Assembly: GCA_026645945.1 (NCBI GenBank)
Contig: JAPKMO010000025.1
Span: 1 to 45,977 of the forward strand
Reading direction: 5' to 3'
DNA length: 45,977 nt
Source: Anaerolineae bacterium
Lineage (GTDB): Bacteria > Chloroflexota > Anaerolineae > Aggregatilineales > Phototrophicaceae
The notes under the pieces are model-generated. The model made no database searches. It worked only from the letters and a program-made list of their open reading frames with translations, and had not been told where the DNA came from. Positions 25,195 to 34,219 of the stretch are shown here, in pieces. The first letter of the stretch is position 1. Each line of letters begins with the position of its first letter. Position numbers and translations under genes: made by a program.

Positions 25195-26490
25195 ATGCAC
25201 AGCATACTACAATGTATGGATTGCGGTCAGCAATACCCAATTGACCGGATTATCTACGTTTGCGAATCCTGCGGCGGGCTGCTGGATGTCTGCCACGATT
25301 TTGAGGCTGTGCCGGTCAGCCGCGAAACTTTTGACGCGCGCCTGGGAAGCTGGGAAAAACCCTATACCAGCGGCGTCTGGCGCTACAAAGAACTGGTTTA
25401 CCCTGGCATTCCCGACGAAAAAATCATCAGCCGGCCAGAGGGCAATACGCCTTTATACCACGTTCCTGCGCTGGCCGGCTGGGCGGGCGTTCAAACGCTT
25501 TATTTGAAACACGAAGGGGAAAACCCGACCGGCTCGTTCAAAGACCGGGGCATGACCGGCGGCCTCACCCAGGCCAATATCCTGGGCGTCCGGCGCGTCG
25601 CCTGTGCGTCCACCGGCAATACGTCGGCGTCGCTGGCGGCCTACGCCGCCTTGGGCGGTTTTGAAGGCATCGTCTTTTTTCAGAACAAACAGGTCGCCCT
25701 GGGCAAGCTGGCGCAGGCTGTCGCTTATGGCGCGACCTGCATCCAGGTTAATGCCGATTTTGACCGCAATATGGAACTGGTGCGCGAAGCCGCCGACCGG
25801 CTTGGCATTTACGTCTTAAACTCGATCAACCCCTTCCGCCTCGAGGGGCAAAAAACCATCATTTTTGAAACCCTCCAGCAGCTGCGCTGGCAGGTCCCCG
25901 ACTGGATTGTCTGCCCCGGCGGCAACCTGGGCAACAGTTCCGCTTTCGGCAAGGCCCTGCGTGAGCTGTACGACTTGGGTCTGATCGCCCGCCTGCCCCG
26001 CCTGGCGATCATCCAGGCCGAAGGCGCGAATCCCCTATACAAAAGTTTCCGACGCGGACTGAACGGCTTAGAGCCGGTTCATGCGGAAACCATCGCCACC
26101 GCCATCAAAATCGGCAGCCCGGTTAATTATGCGAAGGCCGTACGGGCGCTGCGCTGGACGGATGGCGTGGTCGAACAGGTCAGCGATCAGGAAATTATGG
26201 ATGCCAAAGCCCTGATTGACCGGCGCGGCATCGGCTGCGAACCGGCTTCGGCCTGCTCGCTGGCAGGGACGGCCAAACTCGTCCGCCAGGGTATCATCCG
26301 GCCTCACGAAACCGTCGTCGGCATCCTCACCGGTCACATCCTCAAAGACCCGGAAGCTACTATCCATTACCACAGCCGGCAGCTGGATGGCATCGAAGCC
26401 CACTATCCCAACGCGCTTTTAAGCGCCGAGCCGTCTATCGAGGCCATCAGCCATCTCTTGCAGGCTCCGCGCGGCGAGCCGTCGTCATGA
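25195..26490 (+). CDS. thrC: Threonine synthase with N-terminal zinc ribbon
   Basis: The 431-residue PLP enzyme converts O-phosphohomoserine to threonine. Residues 7-26 form a Cys4 ribbon (CMDC ... CESC), as found in Chloroflexus-like and archaeal threonine synthases. The PLP lysine is Lys116 in NPTGSFKDRGM. Also present are ACASTGNTSASLAAYAA, the phosphate-binding CPGGNLGNSSAFGKA and late CEPASACSLAG. I choose ATG 25195 because the ribbon begins there; an upstream open frame from 24994 runs through thrB. No strong ribosome-binding site is visible. Its last six bases overlap metB tail to tail. Confidence 0.94.
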   Translation: MHSILQCMDCGQQYPIDRIIYVCESCGGLLDVCHDFEAVPVSRETFDARLGSWEKPYTSGVWRYKELVYPGIPDEKIISRPEGNTPLYHVPALAGWAGVQTLYLKHEGENPTGSFKDRGMTGGLTQANILGVRRVACASTGNTSASLAAYAALGGFEGIVFFQNKQVALGKLAQAVAYGATCIQVNADFDRNMELVREAADRLGIYVLNSINPFRLEGQKTIIFETLQQLRWQVPDWIVCPGGNLGNSSAFGKALRELYDLGLIARLPRLAIIQAEGANPLYKSFRRGLNGLEPVHAETIATAIKIGSPVNYAKAVRALRWTDGVVEQVSDQEIMDAKALIDRRGIGCEPASACSLAGTAKLVRQGIIRPHETVVGILTGHILKDPEATIHYHSRQLDGIEAHYPNALLSAEPSIEAISHLLQAPRGEPSS

Positions 26491-27741
26491 AATCGCCGCC
26501 AATGCCTGTTCCAGATCGTCCAGGATGTCGTCGGTGTCTTCGATGCCGACAGCGAACCGCACCAGGTTATCTTTAATGCCCAGCGCCAGCCGTTCTTCGG
26601 TCGTTTTTTCGTAATAGCTCATCAGCGCCGGCTGTTCGATCAGACTTTCCACCCCGCCCAGGCTGGGCGCAATGTACGGAATCCGCAGACGGTCAATAAA
26701 ACGCCCGGTAGTTTCCAGATCGCCCACCACTTCGAAGCTGACCACCCCGCCAAAACCGCGCATCTGGGCGGCAGCCACAGCATGATCCGGGTGCGATTCC
26801 AACCCCGGATACCAGACCCGCTCGATTCGAGGGTGCGACTCCAGGTAACGCGCCACCGCCAGCGCCGTCCGGTTCTGCTGCGCCACCCGCACGGCCAGCG
26901 TTTTGATGCCCCGCTCCAGCAAATAGGCATTTTGCGGGTCAACCACCCCGCCCAGAACGCCGCGCGCGTCTCGAAGCGCCCGGATACGATCCGCTTGCCC
27001 GACGATGACGCCCGCCAGCAGATCGTGATGGCCTGACAGATATTTGGTGGCGCTGTGCAATACGAAGTCAATGCCCCATTCCAGCGGGCGCTGGTTAACG
27101 GGCGTGGCAAACGTGCTGTCAATCAGCGTCAGCACGCGATACTTTTTGCCTAGATGGGCGATTTTTTCCAGGTCGGCAATCCGCAGATAAGGGTTGGTGG
27201 GGCTTTCCGAAATGATAAAGCGAGTCTTTTTGGGGATAATCGCTGCTTCCAGTGCCGCATAATCGCCCATCGGGACGACCGTTGTTTCGATGCCAAATCG
27301 TTTGAGGAAGGTCAAACAGAACTGGCGCGTCCGGCGGTAACAGTCATCGGTCATCACAACATGGCCGCCCGACGACAGCACCGACAGCAGCAGGGATGTC
27401 ACGGCGTTCATGCCGGACGCATACAACACCGCATCCTCGCCGCCGTCCAGCGCCGCCAGCTTGTTTTCCACCGCCGCGACCGTCGGGTTGCCGTAACGAC
27501 CGTATTCCTCCCGGTCGCTGCCGTCCCCCCAGGTTTTACGATCCATAAAATCAATCAGCTCTTGCGTGTCGTTAAAGGCATAGGTAGCCGTCTGGACTAT
27601 CGGCATCGTTAAAGCGCCGTAGGCCTTACGCCGCCGCGCACCGCCGTGTACTGCGCGGGTGCTGCTGCCCAGCGCAGGGCGCTGCCGGCCATTCCCGTTA
27701 ACCCGGTTAGCTGGTCTGTCCGTCATCCATTCCTGTGCCAT
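26485..27741 (-). CDS. metB: Cystathionine gamma-synthase family PLP enzyme
   Basis: The 418-residue Cys/Met-metabolism enzyme has YGRYGNPTVAAVENKLAALDGG, ESPTNPYLRIADL, the PLP-lysine motif SATKYLSGHHD and FGGVVSFEV. Family members include cystathionine gamma-synthase, gamma-lyase and O-acylhomoserine sulfhydrylase. Sequence alone does not separate them firmly. A SAM-I riboswitch in the leader supports a biosynthetic role in methionine or homocysteine formation. The start ATG at 27739-27741 follows GAGGGATGGGC; the longer frame from 27798 overlaps the terminator of the riboswitch. Confidence 0.88.
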   Translation of the reverse strand: MAQEWMTDRPANRVNGNGRQRPALGSSTRAVHGGARRRKAYGALTMPIVQTATYAFNDTQELIDFMDRKTWGDGSDREEYGRYGNPTVAAVENKLAALDGGEDAVLYASGMNAVTSLLLSVLSSGGHVVMTDDCYRRTRQFCLTFLKRFGIETTVVPMGDYAALEAAIIPKKTRFIISESPTNPYLRIADLEKIAHLGKKYRVLTLIDSTFATPVNQRPLEWGIDFVLHSATKYLSGHHDLLAGVIVGQADRIRALRDARGVLGGVVDPQNAYLLERGIKTLAVRVAQQNRTALAVARYLESHPRIERVWYPGLESHPDHAVAAAQMRGFGGVVSFEVVGDLETTGRFIDRLRIPYIAPSLGGVESLIEQPALMSYYEKTTEERLALGIKDNLVRFAVGIEDTDDILDDLEQALAAIS

Positions 27742-27760
27742 TTGCCCATCCCTCATCAAC

Positions 27761-27785
27761 AAAAAACCCGGATATTTCGTCCGGG
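27761..27785 (-). terminator. Second terminator of the SAM-I leader
   Basis: On the minus strand CCCGGA and TCCGGG form a stem around CGAAATA followed by six T, ending about 20 bases before the metB start codon. Confidence 0.85.
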
Positions 27786-27800
27786 TGTGTTCCTTCAAAC

Positions 27801-27823
27801 AAAAAAGACTTCGTTCTGAAGTC
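27801..27823 (-). terminator. First terminator of the SAM-I leader
   Basis: On the minus strand GACTTC and GAAGTC form a stem around AGAAC followed by six T. It lies between the aptamer and the second terminator, so the leader carries two intrinsic terminators in series. Confidence 0.85.
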
Positions 27824-27859
27824 CTGGAGGTTCATCGGCGCTTTCCGCCGGATGCTCAC

Positions 27860-27960
27860 TCTCATCTCTCAGAAACACTTCTGCCGGACTTGGCACCTTC
27901 CCACAATCTGGGGGTTGCCGCGGTTTCGTCGGGCCGTTCCCTCCACCGCTCTTTATGAGA
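27860..27960 (-). promoter_or_regulatory. SAM-I (S-box) riboswitch aptamer upstream of metB
   Basis: The minus strand carries the S-box core in order: TCTCAT (5' P1), AGAGCGGTGGAGGGA, GGCCCGACGAAACC, CGGCAACC, GGTGCCAA, TCCGGCAGA and GAGAGATGAGA (3' P1). TCTCAT (27955-27960) pairs with ATGAGA (27860-27865). Binding of S-adenosylmethionine should stabilise P1 and favour the downstream terminators, shutting off metB when SAM is plentiful. A separate hairpin (27833-27854) lies between the aptamer and the first terminator and may belong to the switching region. Confidence 0.95.
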
Positions 27961-27981
27961 TGTTTTTAGTTGTTGGAGTAA

Positions 27982-28010
27982 ACTATACCATAGACGCACT
28001 ACAAAAGCAA
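27982..28010 (-). promoter_or_regulatory. Promoter of the riboswitch-metB transcript
   Basis: TTGCTT-17-TATAGT with an extended TGG before the -10, about 20 bases upstream of the aptamer. Confidence 0.75.
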
Positions 28011-28024
28011 CGAATCATCCTCAA

Positions 28025-28053
28025 TTTCGGCAAACTTCTAACGGGAGTATAAT
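28025..28053 (+). promoter_or_regulatory. Predicted promoter of the FHA gene
   Basis: A perfect TATAAT (28048-28053) lies 17 bases after a poor -35 (TTTCGG). The expected start is about 25 bases before the TTG start codon. It is divergent from the metB promoter. Confidence 0.5.
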
Positions 28054-28086
28054 GCATTTTAGGCAAGCGATTCGGAGTCCCGAACA

Positions 28087-28437
28087 TTGATTCTCCGATT
28101 AGAAATTACCCTCATGAGTGGGGTTGATGATGGGCTGCATTTTAACCACAGCACCGAAAACGGCGACGGCCAGTTAGATGACCAGCGGTGGACGATCAGC
28201 ATTGGGCGGCGGGAGGACAGCGATATTTGCCTTCGTCACGATATTTACGTATCGCGCCAGCACGCGCTGATCTATTGGGATGGGCATCGGTGGTGGCTGC
28301 AAGACTGCAACAGCACTAACGGCACATTTATCGAAAGCCGGGGCGCCGACGAACGGGTTTCCGGCACGATTCCCATTAACCCTGGCGAACTATTCCGCGT
28401 TGGCCGTACCTGGATGCGGATTGAACCCACAGAGTAG
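28087..28437 (+). CDS. Stand-alone FHA domain protein
   Basis: The 116-residue protein is essentially one forkhead-associated domain. It shows SIGRREDSDICL (Gly40, Arg41), VSRQHALI (Ser56, Arg57, His59), and DCNSTNGTFIE (Asn78, Gly79), the residues that contact phosphothreonine. FHA domains read Thr phosphorylation made by Ser/Thr kinases. The start is a TTG at 28087 with GGAG nine bases upstream; an internal ATG (28114) would remove the first strand. Its stop is three bases before the Clp-N/kinase-like gene, so the two proteins are probably made together and may act together. Confidence 0.88.
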   Translation: MILRLEITLMSGVDDGLHFNHSTENGDGQLDDQRWTISIGRREDSDICLRHDIYVSRQHALIYWDGHRWWLQDCNSTNGTFIESRGADERVSGTIPINPGELFRVGRTWMRIEPTE

Positions 28438-28440
28438 ACT

Positions 28441-30492
28441 ATGCCGGCGATAACCCTGCGAGACATTTTGATTAACGCCCGTCAGGAAACCGTCCAGATG
28501 CGGCATTTTTATATTGGCGTCGAGCATCTGTTCATCGCGCTGCTGCAAATTCAGGGCGGGTTGGCCGGCAGCATCCTGCAAAGCCAGGGTTTAACCCCCG
28601 ACTACGTGATCGAGGCCATCCGCCGTAAAGCCGGGCGCGGCACGCCCCAGCGGTTATGGGTCGGCATCCCCTATACACCGCGCGCCGAACTGGTGCTGGA
28701 CATCGCCAAAGAATTTGCCCTGGAAGCCGAACACGAAGAAGCCGGAGAACGCGAGATGCTGCGCGCCATCCTGGAAGAAGGCGATAATCTGGCGACGCGC
28801 ACGCTCAAAATGCTTGGGATTGATCTCGAATCCCTGGCGGAAGCGGCGCGCGTTTACACCTCCACTACCGAAGCGCAGCCTCCCGATCTGGCCGTGATTT
28901 TTGGCGCCAACTTCGACCGAGCCGAAACGATTGAAAGAGAACATCTTTTCATCCTGCGGCGGATGTTCGCTTCCTATCCCAGCATCCGGGTGGAGCGGCG
29001 GCTCACCGGCTTCCGTAAGGCCTTAATCCTGGTTGTTACGCCTATCCAGGCGGACGAACGCGAGGCAGCCTCGGTAGTCGCCAAAATTGATCTGGCGGAC
29101 AACATCCTCGATGAAGTCCAGCGGTACGAGCAGCACGTCAAAAGCGCCCTGCCGCTGCAAGCGGCGCGCCTGGAAGATCCGCCTACCGCCCCGGAAGTGT
29201 CCGAACTAGCCGGCATTAAATATACCCTGGTCGCCAGTTCCGGCATCACCCCGGAAGATTTACGCACGCGCGTCCGTGACCGGGGCGCGGACGGCCTGGG
29301 ACGTCTGCTCAAACAGGAGCTTTATATCCGTTTCTGTAAAAACTGGTGGCATCAAAACCGCCTCTTTCGTTTTCAGGTCTGGATGGAATACGACTGGCTG
29401 CTGCCGCCCATACTCACCCTCGATGCTGCCGAGGAAACCGAACCCCCGGCAAATGCCTGCGTCCTGCATATCCCATTCAACCGTGCGCGGGTTAAAACCC
29501 GCCTCAAGGAGCTTGAATTCGGCGATTCCGTGATCCTCGAAAACTTTGTCGTCCAGCGTGTTGACTATCAGGCAAATGTCCTCAAGCTGGCAATCGGCTA
29601 CGGAGACGAAGCTGACAAACGCGCCTACAAAGTAGAAGTGCGCGGCCTCAACCTTTCAAAAGGCCGCTTTTATCGCGGCGAAGTGATCGAACGCCTCGTT
29701 GGGCGCGTCTGGAAAACGCGCCATGATATACTCGTGGAAGCGGCACTCGCCTTGCAGCCGGATTTCGACCTACGTTCCCGCTGGGTTCCCACAGGGAAAA
29801 GCCGCGTCATCAACCCGCTGCTGATCTACGACGATTTATTAGACCGGCATATAAACGGCTCGCAGAGCAAAATTCACGGCGATCTGCACCTCGGCAACGT
29901 TCTGATCGGACCCAGCGGCAGCATGTGGCTGATAGATTTCGGTCACACCCGCGACGGTCACACCTTATTCGACTGGGCAACCTTTGAGGTCAGCCTGCTC
30001 GGCGACGCAGTGATGCCCGGCCTAGATGAAAGCTGGGAAAGCGCGCGCCTCGTCCTCCAGCATATCCTGTCCCTTAATACACGAACGCCGGTCAAGTCAG
30101 CCGACAGCCGCATCAGCGCCGCAATGGAAGCCGTCGAAGCCGTTCGAGACATCGTGCAGGAATGCCTGACCGACGAAACACGCTGGGATGAATATTATAT
30201 TGCGCTGGGCCTGTGCGCGCTCCGCGCCATCACCTGGGATACGATGTCTCTGGGCGGGCGGCGGCTGATGTTCCTGCTGGCCGGGTTGATGGCGCTGGAA
30301 GTCAACCACGCCGCCCTAGTGCCGGATACGCTCACGCCTTCGCCTGATGAGGATGGCAACCTCTCGCCGGGGGCTTCTACGCCCAAAACCGACGTGATTG
30401 ACGACATGACACCCGGCAGCCAGGGCCGCCTGGATATAGACTCCCCGCGCCGTCGCGGATTCAACCGGCAGTCCGATTCGCCGGAATTATAA
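28441..30492 (+). CDS. Clp-N domain fused to a kinase-fold (TCAD9/APH-like) protein
   Basis: This 683-residue protein begins with a double Clp-N repeat (about 1-135: [14 protein letters not shown], then [34 protein letters not shown]). No AAA+ ATPase follows. From about 185 it has a degenerate kinase N-lobe ([13 protein letters not shown], Lys215 in VVAKID, a following Glu in ILDEVQRYE). A beta-rich insert spans about 320-420. The C-lobe carries the catalytic loop [10 protein letters not shown] (His479, Asp481) and IDFGHT (Asp499). The insert and motif spacing recall the 'ternary complex associated domain 9' family described in bacterial conflict systems, and aminoglycoside phosphotransferases. 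The tail (about 625-683) is disordered. The substrate is unknown. It converges with leuB and overlaps it by six bases. Confidence 0.75.
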   Translation: MPAITLRDILINARQETVQMRHFYIGVEHLFIALLQIQGGLAGSILQSQGLTPDYVIEAIRRKAGRGTPQRLWVGIPYTPRAELVLDIAKEFALEAEHEEAGEREMLRAILEEGDNLATRTLKMLGIDLESLAEAARVYTSTTEAQPPDLAVIFGANFDRAETIEREHLFILRRMFASYPSIRVERRLTGFRKALILVVTPIQADEREAASVVAKIDLADNILDEVQRYEQHVKSALPLQAARLEDPPTAPEVSELAGIKYTLVASSGITPEDLRTRVRDRGADGLGRLLKQELYIRFCKNWWHQNRLFRFQVWMEYDWLLPPILTLDAAEETEPPANACVLHIPFNRARVKTRLKELEFGDSVILENFVVQRVDYQANVLKLAIGYGDEADKRAYKVEVRGLNLSKGRFYRGEVIERLVGRVWKTRHDILVEAALALQPDFDLRSRWVPTGKSRVINPLLIYDDLLDRHINGSQSKIHGDLHLGNVLIGPSGSMWLIDFGHTRDGHTLFDWATFEVSLLGDAVMPGLDESWESARLVLQHILSLNTRTPVKSADSRISAAMEAVEAVRDIVQECLTDETRWDEYYIALGLCALRAITWDTMSLGGRRLMFLLAGLMALEVNHAALVPDTLTPSPDEDGNLSPGASTPKTDVIDDMTPGSQGRLDIDSPRRRGFNRQSDSPEL

Positions 30493-31548
30493 ATGCGCCA
30501 GGACTTCCCCGGCGAACTCATCCGTACTGATAAACGAACCCCCGCGCGGGCTGATGTCCGCCGTCCGCGCGCCGGCAGCTAAGGTCTGTTCCAGGGCGCT
30601 TTCAACGGCCTGCGCTTCGGCCTCCAGCCCCAGGCTGTAACGCAGCAGCATAGCCGCGCTTAAAATCGTCCCGGTCGGGTTGGCTTTGCCCTGCCCGGCG
30701 ATGTCCGGCGCGGAGCCATGCACCGGCTCGTACAGGCCGAACGTCCCCGCCCCCAACGACGCCGACGGCAGCATCCCCAACGATCCCGCCAGCACCGAAG
30801 CTTCATCGCTCAATATATCGCCAAACATATTACTGGCGAGGATCACATCAAAGGCCGCCGGTCGCGTCATCAGATACATGGTGCAGGCATCCACCAGAAC
30901 ATGATCGAGTTCCACATCGGCATAATCTTCATGCACTTTAACAACCGTCCGCCGCCACAACCGCATCGAAGCCAGCACGTTGGCTTTATCCACCGATGTC
31001 AGTTTGCGCCGCCGCCCCTGCGCCGCGCGGAAGGCCACCTGAGCCACCCGTTCGACCTCCGGCACGGTGTACAGCTCCGTATCATAGGCGGACTGTCCAT
31101 CGCCCTGTTCCTGGCGCGGACCGAAATAAATGCCGCCGGTCAGCTCGCGCACAAACAGCATATCCACACCATCCAGCAGTTCGGCCCGCAAGGGCGTGTG
31201 CTGCGCCAACGCGGGATAAGCCTTCACCGGGCGCAGGTTGGCAAACAGCTCAAAATGTTTACGCAGCCCCAAAAGTCCCTGCTCCGGGCGCACCGGCGCA
31301 GTCGGGTCCGACCACTGCGGCCCGCCCACCGCGCCCAGCAGGATCGCGTTCGCCCCCTCGCACGCCTTCAGGGTTTCGTCAGGCAGCGGGCTTCCGGTCT
31401 GGTCAATGGCAATCCCGCCCATCAGAGCTTCATAAAACGTGAAGTCGTGTCCGTACTTGCCGGCGATTTTTCCCAGCACGCGGACGGCCTGCGCCGTCAC
31501 TTCCGGCCCGATGCCATCGCCGGGTAGTACGGTGATAGTCGCTTTCAT
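30487..31548 (-). CDS. leuB: 3-isopropylmalate dehydrogenase
   Basis: The 353-residue NAD-dependent decarboxylating dehydrogenase has [12 protein letters not shown], the substrate loop [22 protein letters not shown] and the metal-binding [12 protein letters not shown]...[26 protein letters not shown] and the NAD-binding [22 protein letters not shown] follow. In this operon, with citramalate synthase, the enzyme probably also oxidises beta-methylmalate for isoleucine. AAGGAACTGC precedes the ATG. It is the last gene of the ilv-leu operon. Confidence 0.95.
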   Translation of the reverse strand: MKATITVLPGDGIGPEVTAQAVRVLGKIAGKYGHDFTFYEALMGGIAIDQTGSPLPDETLKACEGANAILLGAVGGPQWSDPTAPVRPEQGLLGLRKHFELFANLRPVKAYPALAQHTPLRAELLDGVDMLFVRELTGGIYFGPRQEQGDGQSAYDTELYTVPEVERVAQVAFRAAQGRRRKLTSVDKANVLASMRLWRRTVVKVHEDYADVELDHVLVDACTMYLMTRPAAFDVILASNMFGDILSDEASVLAGSLGMLPSASLGAGTFGLYEPVHGSAPDIAGQGKANPTGTILSAAMLLRYSLGLEAEAQAVESALEQTLAAGARTADISPRGGSFISTDEFAGEVLAHL

Positions 31549-31571
31549 TTGCAGTTCCTTTTAAGTGTGGG

Positions 31572-31599
31572 GTAGGAACACGCCGCAGCGCGTCCCTAC
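31572..31599. repeat. REP-like palindrome between the cupin and leuB genes
   Basis: GTAGGAACACG (31572-31582) pairs with CGCGTCCCTAC (31589-31599), an 11-bp stem with two wobble pairs. Its form (GTAGGGACGCG... with a CTGCGG loop) resembles dispersed intergenic palindromes in other bacteria. No second copy occurs in this window, so repeat status is inference. Confidence 0.45.
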
Positions 31600-31616
31600 A
31601 TGAGTCTGAAATGACG

Positions 31617-31982
31617 TTAAATGCGCTTCAGATCGCGCCCCGTCCGCTCATCCTGGACATTGCCGGTATTCAGCGTCCTCGCCGGCTCGAACAGCAGAAC
31701 ATGCACCTCATCATCCGCCGCCGGGCGGTGTTCAACGCCTTTAGGGATGATAACGAATTCACCCTCATCAAGTATCACCACGCCGCCGCGCAGTTCAATC
31801 CGCAGGCGGCCTTTAACCACCAGAAACAGTTCATCTTCCTCATCGTGATGATGCCAGATGAACTCGCCTTTCAGCTTGACAAGTTTGACGGCGCAATCGT
31901 TCACCTGCCCGGCCAGCCGGGGACTCCAGTAATCCTGGAACAGGCTGAACTTTTCCGCCAGATTGACCTTTTGAATATCCAT
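31617..31982 (-). CDS. Cupin domain protein
   Basis: The 121-residue single-domain cupin has motif 1 WHHHDEEDELFLVVKG, with the His cluster and Glu expected to bind metal, and motif 2 GEFVIIPKGVEHRP with the fourth ligand His. Such proteins serve as small dioxygenases, isomerases or sensors, and no substrate is evident. It sits between cimA and leuB in the branched-chain operon, 13 bases after cimA. A link to that pathway or simple hitch-hiking are both possible. Confidence 0.85.
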   Translation of the reverse strand: MDIQKVNLAEKFSLFQDYWSPRLAGQVNDCAVKLVKLKGEFIWHHHDEEDELFLVVKGRLRIELRGGVVILDEGEFVIIPKGVEHRPAADDEVHVLLFEPARTLNTGNVQDERTGRDLKRI

Positions 31983-31995
31983 TAACCCGCTCTAC

Positions 31996-33597
31996 TCAAC
32001 CAACAGCGGCGCTTGCGCCCTCGGCAGCCGGTTCATCATGTGCCAGCCGCAGGCCGTATTCCACACTGTCCACCAGCGCCCGCCAGCTTGCCTGGATGAT
32101 ATTCGTCCCCGCGCCGACCGTACTCCACCGATGATGCGCGTTCTGCGTGTCTATCAATACGCGCGTGGTCGCCGCCGTGCCGTTGTTGCCATCCAGAATA
32201 CGCACTTTGTAGTCGGCCAGTTGAAAACCGGCAAGCTGAGGATAACGCGGCAGCAGCGCCTTTCGCAGCGCCAGGTCGAGCGCGTTCACCGGCCCGTTGC
32301 CTTCAGCGGCGGTGTGGATAATATCCCCGTCTATATCAATCTTCACCATCGCTTCGGAAAGCCCGCCGCGCCCCTGCCGGTCTTCTACGATCACCGTATA
32401 ATCAATCAGCGTGAACACCGGCTTGTAGTCCGGCCTGGCGCGGTGCAGCCGGATGGCGACCGAAGCCTCCGCGCCTTCAAATACGAATCCCTGGCTTTCC
32501 AGAGCTTTAATCTCATTCAAAACGGCGACCGCCTCGGCCTGTGACACATCCAGCCCAAATTCCTCGGCCTTGCTCAACAGGCTGCCCTGCCCGGACAAGT
32601 CAGAAACCAGCACGCGCATTTCGTTGCCCACCAGCGCCGGGTCAATATGCTGGTAACTGTGGATATTGCGGCGCATGGCTGCCACGTGCAGGCCGCCCTT
32701 ATGCGCGAAGGCGCTTTTGCCCACATACGCGGCATGGTTATCCGGCGCCAGGTTGGCGGTTTCCGCCACCGCCCTGGAGACGAAAGCCAGCTGGCGCAGG
32801 TTTTCCGCCGCCGGCAGGCATTGATACCCCATCTTCAATTCCAGGTCAGGGATGATGCTGCACAGATTGGCGTTGCCGCAGCGTTCGCCGTAACCGTTAA
32901 TCGTCCCCTGCACATGCACGACTCCGGCGCGCACCGCCGCCAGGGTATTGGCTACCGCCAGTTCGCCGTCATTATGTGTATGAATACCCAGCGGCGTTTC
33001 GGGAAAAGCCTGCCGTGCCGTCTCGACAAAATGCGTGATTTCCCAGGGCATTGTGCCGCCGTTGGTGTCGCATAAAACCAGCATGTCTGCCCCGCCCTCA
33101 ATGGCTGCCGCCAGCGTATCCAGCGCGTATTCGACATCCAGCTTCGCGCCGTCGAAGAAGTGTTCGGCGTCGTAGATAACCTCTTTGCCCAGGCTTTTGA
33201 GATACCGCAGGCTCTCTCGAATCATACGCAGGTTTTCTTCCGGCGTGGTTTGCAGCACCTCGGTCACATGCAGCATAGAGGTTTTGCCAACCACCGTCAC
33301 TACCGGCGTCTGCGCCTCCACCAGCGCGATGATGTTCGGGTCGGTTTCCGGGGCGCTGTTTTTGCGGCAGGTCGAGCCAAAGGCCGCGATTTTCGCCTGT
33401 TTCAACTCCACCAACCGCACCGCCTCGAAATAGGCTTCATCCTTCGGGTTCGACCCCGGCCAGCCGCCTTCAATATAGGCCACACCGATATTATCCAGCA
33501 GCCGGGTGATCTTCAGTTTATCGGCAACGGAAAGGGAAATCCCCTCCCGCTGCGTGCCATCTCGAAGGGTTGTGTCATAGACGGCGATTGTTTGCAT
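31996..33597 (-). CDS. cimA: (R)-citramalate synthase
   Basis: The 533-residue LeuA-family enzyme condenses acetyl-CoA with pyruvate to make citramalate, giving an isoleucine route without threonine deaminase. It carries DTTLRDGTQREGISLSV, the CimA-type EGGWPGSNPKDEAYF and the metal-site HTHNDGELAVANTLAA, and ends in the LeuA dimer/allosteric domain. I place the start at MQTIAVYDTT (ATG 33595-33597) with GGGGGA upstream; the longer frame from 33702 overlaps leuD. It lies between leuD and the cupin gene. EGGWPGSNPKD distinguishes it from the true isopropylmalate synthase nearby. Confidence 0.92.
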   Translation of the reverse strand: MQTIAVYDTTLRDGTQREGISLSVADKLKITRLLDNIGVAYIEGGWPGSNPKDEAYFEAVRLVELKQAKIAAFGSTCRKNSAPETDPNIIALVEAQTPVVTVVGKTSMLHVTEVLQTTPEENLRMIRESLRYLKSLGKEVIYDAEHFFDGAKLDVEYALDTLAAAIEGGADMLVLCDTNGGTMPWEITHFVETARQAFPETPLGIHTHNDGELAVANTLAAVRAGVVHVQGTINGYGERCGNANLCSIIPDLELKMGYQCLPAAENLRQLAFVSRAVAETANLAPDNHAAYVGKSAFAHKGGLHVAAMRRNIHSYQHIDPALVGNEMRVLVSDLSGQGSLLSKAEEFGLDVSQAEAVAVLNEIKALESQGFVFEGAEASVAIRLHRARPDYKPVFTLIDYTVIVEDRQGRGGLSEAMVKIDIDGDIIHTAAEGNGPVNALDLALRKALLPRYPQLAGFQLADYKVRILDGNNGTAATTRVLIDTQNAHHRWSTVGAGTNIIQASWRALVDSVEYGLRLAHDEPAAEGASAAVG

Positions 33598-33607
33598 GGT
33601 TTCCCCC

Positions 33608-34219
33608 TTAACTGGCTGTTGTCCGCACCCGCGCCGGGTGGGCTTCCTCAAATGCTGAGATATGTTCGTCCAGCCCCAGCAAAAAGCCAAGCTGGTCAAC
33701 ACCGTTTAACAGACAGTACCGCGAAAAAGCATCAATCGGGAACTGCACGCTGCGGCCATCCGGCAGTATTACCGCCTGGGCTTCCAGGTCTACCGTCACT
33801 TCTGCTGCCGGGTCTTCCTCCGCCAGGCTTATCAACTGGCGGTGCGTTTCAGCATCCACCACCACCGGCAGCAGGCCGTTTTTGAGCGCATTATTACGGA
33901 AGATGTCTGCGAAATAGGTGCTGATGACCGCCTTAAACCCCGCCCCCAGCAGCGCCCAGGGCGCATGTTCGCGGGAACTGCCGCAGCCAAAGTTATGCCC
34001 GCCAACCAGTACCGCCGCACCCTGATATTCAGGCCGGTTGAGCGCGAAATCTGGCTTCGGCGTGCCATCGGCTTCATACCGCCAGTCGGCAAAACAGGCC
34101 CCGCCCAGGCCGTTTTTGTCCGTCACCTTCAGGTAGCGCGCTGGGATGATCTGGTCGGTGTCAATATCATTGATCGGCAGCGGCGCCAAACGCCCGCTGA
34201 ACTGTTTGATCGGTTCCAT
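33608..34219 (-). CDS. leuD: 3-isopropylmalate dehydratase small subunit
   Basis: The 203-residue swivel domain has [33 protein letters not shown] and [24 protein letters not shown], all typical of LeuD. With LeuC it isomerises 2- to 3-isopropylmalate and, in this pathway, citramalate to beta-methylmalate. Its ATG shares one base with the leuC stop, indicating translational coupling. It is the large-loop bacterial LeuD type. Confidence 0.96.
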   Translation of the reverse strand: MEPIKQFSGRLAPLPINDIDTDQIIPARYLKVTDKNGLGGACFADWRYEADGTPKPDFALNRPEYQGAAVLVGGHNFGCGSSREHAPWALLGAGFKAVISTYFADIFRNNALKNGLLPVVVDAETHRQLISLAEEDPAAEVTVDLEAQAVILPDGRSVQFPIDAFSRYCLLNGVDQLGFLLGLDEHISAFEEAHPARVRTTAS

